Shown here: positions 17,771 through 25,519 of the stretch, piece after piece | Layout of the letters: the number at the start of each line of letters is the position of its first letter | How positions within the stretch are numbered: position 1 is the stretch's first letter | Source of the DNA: Palleronia caenipelagi | Lineage (GTDB): Bacteria > Pseudomonadota > Alphaproteobacteria > Rhodobacterales > Rhodobacteraceae | Length of the DNA stretch: 64,000 nucleotides | Reading direction: 5' to 3' | NCBI RefSeq assembly: GCF_007004065.1 | Contig: NZ_VFSV01000001.1 | Coordinates: 145,010-209,009 of the forward strand | Notes under the pieces: generated by a model | Told to the model about the DNA's origin: nothing | What the model saw: only the letters and a program-made list of their open reading frames with translations | The model's database searches: none | Program-made: the position numbers and the translations under genes

Positions 17771-18550
17771 TCAGCGGATGGCTCTTCGCCCGTACCACGA
17801 TTGCCAGTCTGCCGGACTCCCGTTGAAGGCGTTTAGATCCACGTCCCCTGCGATCCCCGGAACACGCCCAGTCGCCGAGTACTGCCAGATCCGCCATGGG
17901 GTGCGGTCATAGACCTCGCGGACCGGCTTTGCTGTGGAGCGCAGCCAGAATTCGGCGCGCAGTGGCCGAAGGTCGCGGTCGTCCCAGATCTCCTTCGTCG
18001 CGTAGACCAGCGGGCGCTGGCCGTAATGACGCTCCAGGATGTCGAGGAAAATCTGCGCCTCGCGGATAACCTCACCCTGCGGCGGACGACGGGTGCAGGT
18101 GGGGGAGAAGGGCGTCCATTCCAGATCCAGAACCGGTGGCAGGTCGCCCGCGCGCTTGGGGACGTTACGAATAAACCAGCGCGCCTGCTCGGCAGCTGGG
18201 CGGCACCAGTAGAAGAAGTGGTACGCTCCCACCGCGACACCCGCGCGTGCCGCGTTGTCGTGGTTCGCGGCAAAGGCCACATCCAAGAGGTCGCCGCCCT
18301 CCGTGGCCTTGATCCAGGCAAAATTCACCCCGGCGCGCTTTGCGGCGTTCCAGTCGATTGTGGCCTGATATTTGGACAGATCGACGCCGTGGACGCGAAA
18401 ATTGCGGGGGCTCTGACTGCCAAACTCAACCGGATCGGCATCGGAGAATTGCGGCGGACGGGTCTGGGAAGCATTCACATCGGTCCGCACCGGTTCCGAC
18501 CGGCCACAGGCTGTAAGGAAGACAAGTACAAGGAAAAAAGCACGGCGCAT
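17771..18550 (-). CDS. Glycoside hydrolase family 25 (lysozyme-like) lipoprotein
   Basis: 259 aa. The signal is MRRAFFLVLVFLTACG with a lipobox LTAC, so it is predicted to be a lipoprotein. The GH25 domain shows the VDLSKYQATIDW start, FAWIKATEGG, GAYHFFY and the acidic DLEW motif that holds the catalytic residues. It should cut the glycan chain of peptidoglycan. I prefer the ATG at 18550 because a GAGG lies 6 nt upstream; an ATG at 18562 would add four residues. Transcribed away from the next gene. Confidence 0.9.
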   Translation of the reverse strand: MRRAFFLVLVFLTACGRSEPVRTDVNASQTRPPQFSDADPVEFGSQSPRNFRVHGVDLSKYQATIDWNAAKRAGVNFAWIKATEGGDLLDVAFAANHDNAARAGVAVGAYHFFYWCRPAAEQARWFIRNVPKRAGDLPPVLDLEWTPFSPTCTRRPPQGEVIREAQIFLDILERHYGQRPLVYATKEIWDDRDLRPLRAEFWLRSTAKPVREVYDRTPWRIWQYSATGRVPGIAGDVDLNAFNGSPADWQSWYGRRAIR

Positions 18551-18737
18551 TTGCAGCCTCATGATGATGGACGGGTCGCCCCCAAGCGCGTGACGGTGAT
18601 CGGCGGCGCGGTCTCCGGGGCACTCTTACTTGTGCCTTAGCATTCGCGTTAAGGGGGTAAAACCTTTCTCCTCCGAAATGCCGAAAAATGTGATAGTATG
18701 GGCCTATTGTTCAGTCATTTTTAAAGGAGTACATTTC

Positions 18738-19739
18738 ATGCCAGACGGATCCGTTCCACCGGACGAGCCCCATAAACCAGCTTCCAATGCGATGGGACCC
18801 TCGGATCCTTCGACCGAGGCTCTGAGGGAAGAGGCCGCGCCCTGCCGCCCGCGATTGGGTGAAAGGGACACCCGCGGTGCCGAAATTCGCGAGGTGCATT
18901 GGTGCTTGCCGGAATTTATGGTGTATCGTTGCGACGATGGAGTGTTTGCGTGCTTCTCCGATGATCCGGAGACAGCCCGCACCCAGTTGAAAAGTTATCT
19001 CTCGCTGGGTGTCAGTCTCGCCGAAATCGAACATCTGCGCGGTTTGTGGGACGATGGGCTCGACTTTCGCTGGTGGAATCCGTTCAGTTGGAAACAACCG
19101 GTCTCCAAACGGCGCAAACAGATCAGCGAGCTGGCCCATAATCGTGAGGTTGCCCGGTGCATCGCGCAGGCTCTGATCGGAGATGTTGCCGAATCCAAGG
19201 CGGGGCTGAGCGCGCTGCGGGAACGCTGGGCGGCGCAAAACCGGAACTGGATGCGGGTCGTGCATCTGATGGTGAATATCCTGCTGGTGCTGTTCGTGGT
19301 CATCTTCTGCCTGACCCTGGTGCGCAGCAATTACGTGTCAGCCTTTGGTTTCAACGCAAAAGAGATGACGCTTGCCTCGATGATGGGGGCTGTGGGGGCG
19401 TTGTTTTCGACGACGGTCGGTTTGCGCAACATGGCTGTCGATCCGTCCGTGCGTATGATCGTGCATTTCGTCTACGCACTCCAGCGGATCATGGTCGGCG
19501 TATTGGGCGCGATGGTGCTGTATATCGGCTTACGAGCTGGCGTGCTCTTCGAACTGATGGCGCCGGGCTTGCAAGAAGCCGAGCCCATTGGTCCCAGTCA
19601 GGATTTTGAGCGATATTGGTTGGCCTTTGCGTCCATTCTCGCCGGGTTCAGTGAGCGGCTGGTTCCGAACATGCTTAGCAGCCGTTCCGCTGAAGTGGAC
19701 CAAGCTGACAGCGGGCCGAAATCTGACACGACGGCCTAG
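18738..19739 (+). CDS. Unknown four-helix membrane protein
   Basis: 333 aa, not recognised. The ATG at 18738 follows an excellent AAAGGAGT site; longer in-frame starts lack one. The first 165 residues are soluble and hydrophilic, with a conserved-looking WCLPEFMVYRCDDGVF stretch. Four hydrophobic helices then follow: MVNILLVLFVVIFCLTLV, a glycine-rich segment around MTLASMMGAVGALF, one around MVGVLGAMVLYIGLRAG, and a weaker one at LAFASILAGFSERLVPN. The C-terminus is short and hydrophilic. There is no signal peptide, so the N-domain is likely cytoplasmic. It stands alone between divergent GH25 and convergent BMP genes. Confidence 0.75.
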   Translation: MPDGSVPPDEPHKPASNAMGPSDPSTEALREEAAPCRPRLGERDTRGAEIREVHWCLPEFMVYRCDDGVFACFSDDPETARTQLKSYLSLGVSLAEIEHLRGLWDDGLDFRWWNPFSWKQPVSKRRKQISELAHNREVARCIAQALIGDVAESKAGLSALRERWAAQNRNWMRVVHLMVNILLVLFVVIFCLTLVRSNYVSAFGFNAKEMTLASMMGAVGALFSTTVGLRNMAVDPSVRMIVHFVYALQRIMVGVLGAMVLYIGLRAGVLFELMAPGLQEAEPIGPSQDFERYWLAFASILAGFSERLVPNMLSSRSAEVDQADSGPKSDTTA

Positions 19740-19747
19740 GGGAAATT

Positions 19748-19778
19748 CGGGGCGCGCTGGATTCTGCCGCGCGCCCCG
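19748..19778. terminator. Terminator hairpin between convergent genes
   Basis: CGGGGCGCGC (19748-19757) and GCGCGCCCCG (19769-19778) form a perfect 10-bp stem with an 11-nt loop between the membrane protein stop and the BMP protein stop. The T tracts on both sides are weak (TCAGTTTAGTT on plus, GAATTTCC on minus). Confidence 0.65.
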
Positions 19779-19785
19779 GATCAGT

Positions 19786-20862
19786 TTAGTTCGGGATGTC
19801 GCCGGACAGGCCTTCGACATAGAAATCCATACCCGCGAGCGTGCCGTCATCGGCGGTCTCGCCTTCGACGAGCCACGCGGAACCGTCCTGCTTGTTGATC
19901 GGCCCGGTGAACGGATGGGTCTCGCCGGACGCGATGGCGTCTTTGAGTGCCAGCGCTTCGGCCTTCACGTCAGCAGGCACGGCGTCGGAGATCTCTCCGA
20001 TTTCCACCATGCCGGGTGCGATGCCGTCCCAGGTGGACTTGCTCTCCCAGGTACCATCCATCACCGCCTGCACGCGGTCGATGTAATAGGGCGCCCAGTT
20101 GTCGATGATCGACGAGACGCGCGGCATCGGGGCGTATTCGCCCATATCCGAGGCCTGACCGAAGGTGATCACGTTCCCGGCTTCGGCGGCCGCGGCCTGC
20201 GGGGCGGTGGAGTCGGTATGCTGGAGCACCACGTCCGCGCCCTGTTCGATCAGCGCCTTGGCGGCGTCGGCTTCCTTGGCCGGGTCGAACCATGTGAAGG
20301 CCCAGACCACGTTGAACTCCACATCGGGGTTCACTTTCTTCGCCGCGAGATAGGCGGCGTTGATGCCGCGGATCACTTCGGGGATGGGGAAGGAGGCGAT
20401 GTAGCCGATCTTGTTCGACTTGGTCATCCGGCCTGCGATGAGGCCTTGCACAGCCCGGCCCTCATAGAAACGGGCGGAGTAGTTGGAGACGTTCTCGGCG
20501 GTCTTGTAGCCGGTGGCGTGCTCGAACTTCACATCCGGAAACTTGGCCGCGACATTCATCGTCGGGTCCATGTAGCCGAAGGAGGTTGTAAAGATCAGAT
20601 CGGCGCCAGACAGCGCCATCTGAGTCATGACGCGCTCGGCATCGGCCCCCTCGGGGACGCTCTCCTGATAGACGGTCTCGACCTTGTCGCCGAAATGCTC
20701 TTCGACGGCCAGACGGCCCTGATTGTGCTCATAGCTCCAGCCGCCATCGCCGACGGGGCCCACGTAGATAAAGCCGACCTTGGTCTTGTCGTCCTGAGCG
20801 AACGCGCCGGTGGCCAGCGCGGCCAGCGCCGCGGCGCCGAGCAGGGTTCTTCTGCGGATCAT
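19786..20862 (-). CDS. BMP-family ABC transporter substrate-binding protein
   Basis: 358 aa. A signal peptide (MIRRRTLLGAAALAALATG) is followed by the BMP/PnrA-like domain, with VGFIYVGPVGDGGW at the start, DLIFTTSFGYMDP and the KIGYIASFPIPEVIRGINA stretch. Such proteins bind purine nucleosides or bases in the periplasm and deliver them to the two permeases upstream in the operon. The ATG at 20862 overlaps the stop of the ion channel gene by 4 nt (ATGA). Family firm, ligand inferred. Confidence 0.93.
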   Translation of the reverse strand: MIRRRTLLGAAALAALATGAFAQDDKTKVGFIYVGPVGDGGWSYEHNQGRLAVEEHFGDKVETVYQESVPEGADAERVMTQMALSGADLIFTTSFGYMDPTMNVAAKFPDVKFEHATGYKTAENVSNYSARFYEGRAVQGLIAGRMTKSNKIGYIASFPIPEVIRGINAAYLAAKKVNPDVEFNVVWAFTWFDPAKEADAAKALIEQGADVVLQHTDSTAPQAAAAEAGNVITFGQASDMGEYAPMPRVSSIIDNWAPYYIDRVQAVMDGTWESKSTWDGIAPGMVEIGEISDAVPADVKAEALALKDAIASGETHPFTGPINKQDGSAWLVEGETADDGTLAGMDFYVEGLSGDIPN

Positions 20863-21677
20863 GAGGGGTCTCTCCCTGTTGCAGTGTTGGAAGTGTCGTC
20901 GTCTGTGGTGTCGGACTTGTCCGTCCCGGACTGGGTAATCGGCGCGCCGGGTTTCGACGCGCTGGCGCTGCGGCGGACGCCCGATTCCTTCAGGAGTGCG
21001 GTGGTGATCAGACTGCCGGGGATCGCCACGATCCCAAGCCCGACCAGCAGCGTCAGCGTCGTAAAGAACCGCCCCCCCGTGGTGATCGGGTAGATGTCGC
21101 CATAGCCCACCGTGGTGAAGGTCGCGACCGCCCACCAAAGCGCGTCAGGGATCGACTGAAACGCATCAGGCTGGGCCTCATGCTCGAAATAGTAGATCCC
21201 GACAGCGGAGAGGAACATCACGATGGCGGCGAGGAAGATGAAGACCAGCAGCTCTTCCTTGCAGTCCGAGAGCGCCTCCTCGATGCGGAACACCGCGTTG
21301 TTGAGCCGCAGGAGTTTCAGCATGCGGAGCGCCAGAAACAGCCGCAGGCTGCGCAGGGCCTGAATATCGGGTGTCATCAGCAGCAGCGCGGGCGCCACCG
21401 CCGCGAGGTCGATCAGGCCCCAAAAGCTGAAGATGTAGCGCAGCCTGTGTTCGGCACTCCAGACCCGGACTGCGTATTCGATGGCGAACACCGCGAGCAG
21501 CACAAATTCCACGATGACAAGGATGCCGTTCACGGAAGGGGGCAGCGATTTCATGCTCTCCATAGTGATCGCTGCAGCCGTCAGACCGATGGCGACGTAG
21601 AGCACGATCACAAAGGCCCGACCATATGTCGGATCTTCGCCCTCCAACGCCAGTCTTGCCCGCTTCTTGGTTATCAT
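20859..21677 (-). CDS. Voltage-gated-type potassium channel (6TM)
   Basis: 272 aa. Six TM helices are visible. S4 around residues 108-126 carries R109, R112, R118, K121 and R124, and the pore filter is TTVGYGD at 188-194. The C-terminal 40 residues are polar with many Thr and Asp and no RCK or cNMP domain. Identity as a Kv-type channel is clear. It is wedged inside the BMP transporter operon: it starts 7 nt after the stop of the permease gene and overlaps the solute-binding protein start by 4 nt. The ATG at 21677 is the natural start; upstream in-frame codons would overlap the permease gene. Confidence 0.92.
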   Translation of the reverse strand: MITKKRARLALEGEDPTYGRAFVIVLYVAIGLTAAAITMESMKSLPPSVNGILVIVEFVLLAVFAIEYAVRVWSAEHRLRYIFSFWGLIDLAAVAPALLLMTPDIQALRSLRLFLALRMLKLLRLNNAVFRIEEALSDCKEELLVFIFLAAIVMFLSAVGIYYFEHEAQPDAFQSIPDALWWAVATFTTVGYGDIYPITTGGRFFTTLTLLVGLGIVAIPGSLITTALLKESGVRRSASASKPGAPITQSGTDKSDTTDDDTSNTATGRDPS

Positions 21678-21684
21678 CCGTTCG

Positions 21685-22614
21685 TCATGCCTGCGCGTGG
21701 AAGGGTTTGCCGAGACTTGCGGGCGCGGCGGTGCTGCGCCCTTTGCGCCGAGACATAACGACCAGCACAAGGATTGTCACCAGATAGGGGGACATGGACA
21801 GATACTCCACCGGCAGCGCCACCCCGGCGGCTTGCAGGTTCAGCTGCAAAACCGTCAGCCCGCCAAAGAGATATGCGCCGATCAGAATCCGACCCGCGCG
21901 CCACGAGGCAAAGACCACGATCGCCAGTGCGATCCAGCCCGCGCCCGCCGTCATACCTTCGGTCCATTGGGGCACCCGCACGAGGCTGAGATATGCCCCG
22001 CCAAGCCCGGCCATCGCGCCGCCGAAGGCGATGGCGGCGAGGCGGTAGCCCAGCACCTTCAGCCCCAGCGCATGGGCCGCGTCATGGTTCTCGCCGATGG
22101 CCCGCAGGGTCAGGCCGGTGCGGGTGCGGTTCAGAACCCACCACACGGCAACCGTCAGGGCGAGGCTGGCATAGACCATCCAGTCATGGCTGAAAAACGC
22201 CCGTCCGAAAAACGGCAGATCCGAGAGCGGCCCGAGGTCGAGGCGGGGAGTGGAGGGCGGCTTGATCCCCACATAGCTCTGCCCCACGAGCGATGACAGT
22301 CCGAGGCCGAACAGCGTCAGAGCCAGCCCCGTTGCCACCTGATTGGACAGAAGCCCCAGCACCAGCGCGCCGAACACCATACTGAGCGCAGCGCCTCCGA
22401 GCGCGGCGGCGCCAAAGCCCAGAACGGGCGAGCCGCTCTCCACCGCGATGGCAAAGCCGCAGATCGCGCCGGTGATCATCATCCCCTCGACCCCGAGGTT
22501 CAGCACCCCGGCCTTTTCCACCACCAGCTCGCCCAAAGCGGCCAGCAGGAGCGGCGTCGAGGCGACCATCAGCGAGGCTACCATCAATTCTGGGGAAATG
22601 GCGCTTAGATCCAT
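21685..22614 (-). CDS. ABC transporter permease (nucleoside/BMP type), second subunit
   Basis: 309 aa inner-membrane permease of the BPD_transp_2 family. It opens with an SLMVASTPLLLAALGELV helix, followed by AGVLNLGVEGMMITGA, the conserved coupling region of this family. It pairs with the 362-aa permease encoded 19 nt upstream. Together with the ATPase and BMP protein it forms a purine nucleoside-type importer. No key feature is missing. Confidence 0.93.
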   Translation of the reverse strand: MDLSAISPELMVASLMVASTPLLLAALGELVVEKAGVLNLGVEGMMITGAICGFAIAVESGSPVLGFGAAALGGAALSMVFGALVLGLLSNQVATGLALTLFGLGLSSLVGQSYVGIKPPSTPRLDLGPLSDLPFFGRAFFSHDWMVYASLALTVAVWWVLNRTRTGLTLRAIGENHDAAHALGLKVLGYRLAAIAFGGAMAGLGGAYLSLVRVPQWTEGMTAGAGWIALAIVVFASWRAGRILIGAYLFGGLTVLQLNLQAAGVALPVEYLSMSPYLVTILVLVVMSRRKGRSTAAPASLGKPFHAQA

Positions 22615-22633
22615 GGCTTACCTCCCTCGCGGT

Positions 22634-23722
22634 TCATGCCCGCACCTCGCGACGACCCAGCCGGATCCGGTAATTGGTCAGCACATCCACGGCCAGCAGG
22701 AAGAACAGCAGCATGCCCTGAAAGGCCTGAATGGCGGCGATTGGAATCCCCAGCATAAAGGACGCAAGCTCACCGCCGATATAGGTCAGCGCCATCAGAA
22801 GCCCCGCCAGCACGATGCCGATGGGATGGAGCCGCCCCAGAAAGGCCACGATGATTGCAGTAAACCCGTAGCCCACGTTGAAATCGATGCTGATCTGGCC
22901 TGCGGGGCCGGTGGCCTCGAAGATCCCCGCCAGTCCCGCCAGCGCACCCGAGAGGCCGAGGCAGAAAATCACCAGCCGCTCCGGAACGACGCCTGCGAAG
23001 CGCGCGGCCCTCGGCGATTGCCCGGCGAGGCGGATGTGAAAGCCCAGCAGATGCTTTTGTAGCAGGATATAGGCGAAGATCACCGCGATGATCGCGGCCA
23101 CCACGCCCCAGTGAGCGCCCGTGCCCGGGATCAGCTCCGGGTTCGCTGCGGCAGGCCATTGGGACAGGTTGCGCGAGCCGGGAAAGCCCCCGCCATCGGG
23201 GTTGCGCAACGTGCCCACGGCCATGGAGGCCAGCAGGTTCTCGGCCACATAGACCAGCAAGAGCGACACGAGGATCTCGTTGGTGTGGAAACGGGTTTTC
23301 AGGATCGCCGGGATCATCGCCCAGAGCCAGCCCCCGAGGGCGCCCGCGAGCACCATCATCGGGAAAATCAGGGGCGAGTCGGACGGGTAGAGCGCCAGAC
23401 CCGCACCCGCGCCACAGAGCGCACCGATGATGTATTGCCCCTCGGCGCCGATATTCCAGATCCCGGCCCGAAAGCCGAGCGCGAGCCCGGTGGCGATCAG
23501 GATCAGGGGGGCGGCCTTGACCAGAAGTTGCGGCCTCGAATAGCTGGCGAACTGAGCGTCAAAGAGCGGATCGTAGAAGATAGTGCGGAGCGCGGCGACC
23601 GGGTCCTTGCCCAGCACCGCAAACATCAGCCCGCCCGCAACCAGCGTCAGAATCACTGCCAGCAGAGGTGTGGCCCAGGCCCAGACCCGCGAGGGCTGGG
23701 CGCGTTTTTCCAGCGCAATCAT
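22634..23722 (-). CDS. ABC transporter permease (nucleoside/BMP type), first subunit
   Basis: 362 aa. Around ten hydrophobic helices are visible, with the family signature GIWNIGAEGQYIIGAL following the first helices. It is the larger of the two heterodimeric permeases in BMP-type importers and lies between the ATPase (21 nt gap) and the second permease (19 nt gap). The N-terminus (MIALEKRAQPSRVWAW) is cytoplasmic and short. Confidence 0.93.
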   Translation of the reverse strand: MIALEKRAQPSRVWAWATPLLAVILTLVAGGLMFAVLGKDPVAALRTIFYDPLFDAQFASYSRPQLLVKAAPLILIATGLALGFRAGIWNIGAEGQYIIGALCGAGAGLALYPSDSPLIFPMMVLAGALGGWLWAMIPAILKTRFHTNEILVSLLLVYVAENLLASMAVGTLRNPDGGGFPGSRNLSQWPAAANPELIPGTGAHWGVVAAIIAVIFAYILLQKHLLGFHIRLAGQSPRAARFAGVVPERLVIFCLGLSGALAGLAGIFEATGPAGQISIDFNVGYGFTAIIVAFLGRLHPIGIVLAGLLMALTYIGGELASFMLGIPIAAIQAFQGMLLFFLLAVDVLTNYRIRLGRREVRA

Positions 23723-23743
23723 CGCGTGGCTCCCGTCGTGGGT

Positions 23744-25264
23744 CTAATGGGCATGGGCGGCCTCCATATCGTGGGCGCCGCCGAGCATCAGGCCGATTTC
23801 GCTGACCGTCAGGCCTTCGGTCGGGCGGAAGGGCGACAGGCGCCCTTCGGTCAGGGCGGCAAAGCGGTCTGAGACCTCCATCAGCTCGTCGAGATCCTGA
23901 GAGATGACGATCACCGCCGCTCCTTTGGCGGCGAGGTCCAGCAGCGCTTGGCGAATCGTCGCGGCGGCTGCGGCGTCCACCCCCCAGGTGGGCTGGTTGA
24001 CCACGAGGACGCGGGGGTCCTGCAATATCTCGCGCCCGATCACGTATTTCTGGAGGTTGCCACCCGATAGCGCGCGTGCGGTGGTGCCGGGACCGGGGGT
24101 GCGCACGTCAAAGCGGGCAATGATCCCCTCCGCAAAATCCTTGGCGGCGCCCCAGTCGATCAGCCCGCGCCGCGCCAGCCCCTGCCGTCCCGCAGCAGAG
24201 ACGATCGTGTTCTCGCTCAGGCTCATATCGGGTGCGGCGGCGTGGCCCAGTCGTTCTTCGGGTGCGGCCAGCAGCCCTGCGAGACGCCGGGGCTCCGGGC
24301 CTTTGCGTGACAGATCTGTACCGTCGAGGGTCACCGTTCCCGGCGCCGAGAGGCGCTCGCCCGACAGGGCCGAGAGCAGCTCATCCTGCCCGTTTCCGGC
24401 CACGCCACCGATGCCCACGACCTCGCCACTCGTCACCGAGAACGACACCTGCCGCAGCGCTGTACCGAATGCATGGGGCGGGGGCAGGGAGAGGTCGCGG
24501 ATCTCCAGCGCTACGGCGCCGGGTGCGCTGCGGGGGCGGGTTGGCGGATCGAGTCGACGACCGACCATCAGTTCGGCCAGCCGCCCGGCGCTCTCTTCGG
24601 CGGGCACACACTGGCCCACCACCTCGCCATGGCGCAGGATCGTGGCGTGGTCGCACAGCGCGCGGATTTCCTCAAGCTTATGCGAAATGTAGAGGATCGA
24701 GGTGCCTTCCCCGCGGAGGGTGCGCAGGGTGTCAAAGAGCAGATCGACCTCCTGCGGGGTCAGCACGCTGGTGGGTTCATCCATGATCAGCAGGCGCGGT
24801 TTGCCCAGAAGGCACCGGACAATCTCGACACGCTGGCGCTCTCCTGCCGATAGATCGCCGACGATCTGCGCCGGATCGAGGGGCAGGCCGTAGTCTTCGC
24901 TGACCTCGCGAATGCGCTGGGCCAGATCCCGGCGGGGTGGCGGGTCGGACATGCCCAGCGCCACATTCTCGGCCACGTCGAGGGCATCAAAGAGGGAGAA
25001 GTGCTGGAAGACCATACCCACACCGGCTTCGCGGGCGGCCTCGGGCGACGCGGGAGTGTAGGGCGCGTCATCGAGCACCATCTGTCCGGCATCCGGGGTG
25101 ACGAGGCCGAAGAGCATCTTGACCAGCGTGGATTTGCCCGCGCCGTTTTCGCCCAGAAGCGCATGGACCTCACCGCGCCCAATGGTGAGGGACACGTTAT
25201 TATTGGCGATGACGCCCGGATAGGCCTTTGTGACGCCCTCGATCTGCAAGAGTGGTGTGGTCAT
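23744..25264 (-). CDS. ABC transporter ATPase with two ABC domains (nucleoside/BMP type)
   Basis: 506 aa with tandem ABC domains. The first has Walker A GENGAGKST and signature LSAGERQRVEI. The second has GGVAGNGQDELL in the Walker A position, lacking the GKS/T residues, and signature LSGGNLQKYVI. A degenerate second nucleotide site is normal for the RbsA/NupA-like family. It is the first gene of the transporter operon; the promoter should lie in the 255 bp before it, where I could not pick a clear site. It ends with a His-rich tail (AHDMEAAHAH). Confidence 0.93.
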   Translation of the reverse strand: MTTPLLQIEGVTKAYPGVIANNNVSLTIGRGEVHALLGENGAGKSTLVKMLFGLVTPDAGQMVLDDAPYTPASPEAAREAGVGMVFQHFSLFDALDVAENVALGMSDPPPRRDLAQRIREVSEDYGLPLDPAQIVGDLSAGERQRVEIVRCLLGKPRLLIMDEPTSVLTPQEVDLLFDTLRTLRGEGTSILYISHKLEEIRALCDHATILRHGEVVGQCVPAEESAGRLAELMVGRRLDPPTRPRSAPGAVALEIRDLSLPPPHAFGTALRQVSFSVTSGEVVGIGGVAGNGQDELLSALSGERLSAPGTVTLDGTDLSRKGPEPRRLAGLLAAPEERLGHAAAPDMSLSENTIVSAAGRQGLARRGLIDWGAAKDFAEGIIARFDVRTPGPGTTARALSGGNLQKYVIGREILQDPRVLVVNQPTWGVDAAAAATIRQALLDLAAKGAAVIVISQDLDELMEVSDRFAALTEGRLSPFRPTEGLTVSEIGLMLGGAHDMEAAHAH

Positions 25265-25519
25265 GCCGACATGCTCTCCGCGACTCGTTCCTTCCAGAAA
25301 CCCCGCTCAGGGATCTTTGGCAATGGTTTAGGGCGGACTAGAGAGGTGCTGACACGTTCCGGCTGCGTTTGAATTTTGCGCTGCGCCTCTGGCGGGTGGT
25401 GGTGTGGGGGCTGCCTGCCTTCCGACCGGCTGCTCCGGCATCCCCCCGGCGATATTTCCGGACAGGTGAAGACCAGATGAGCTCTTTCAGGCGGGCTTGG
25501 GCGGTCCTATGGTCAGACC

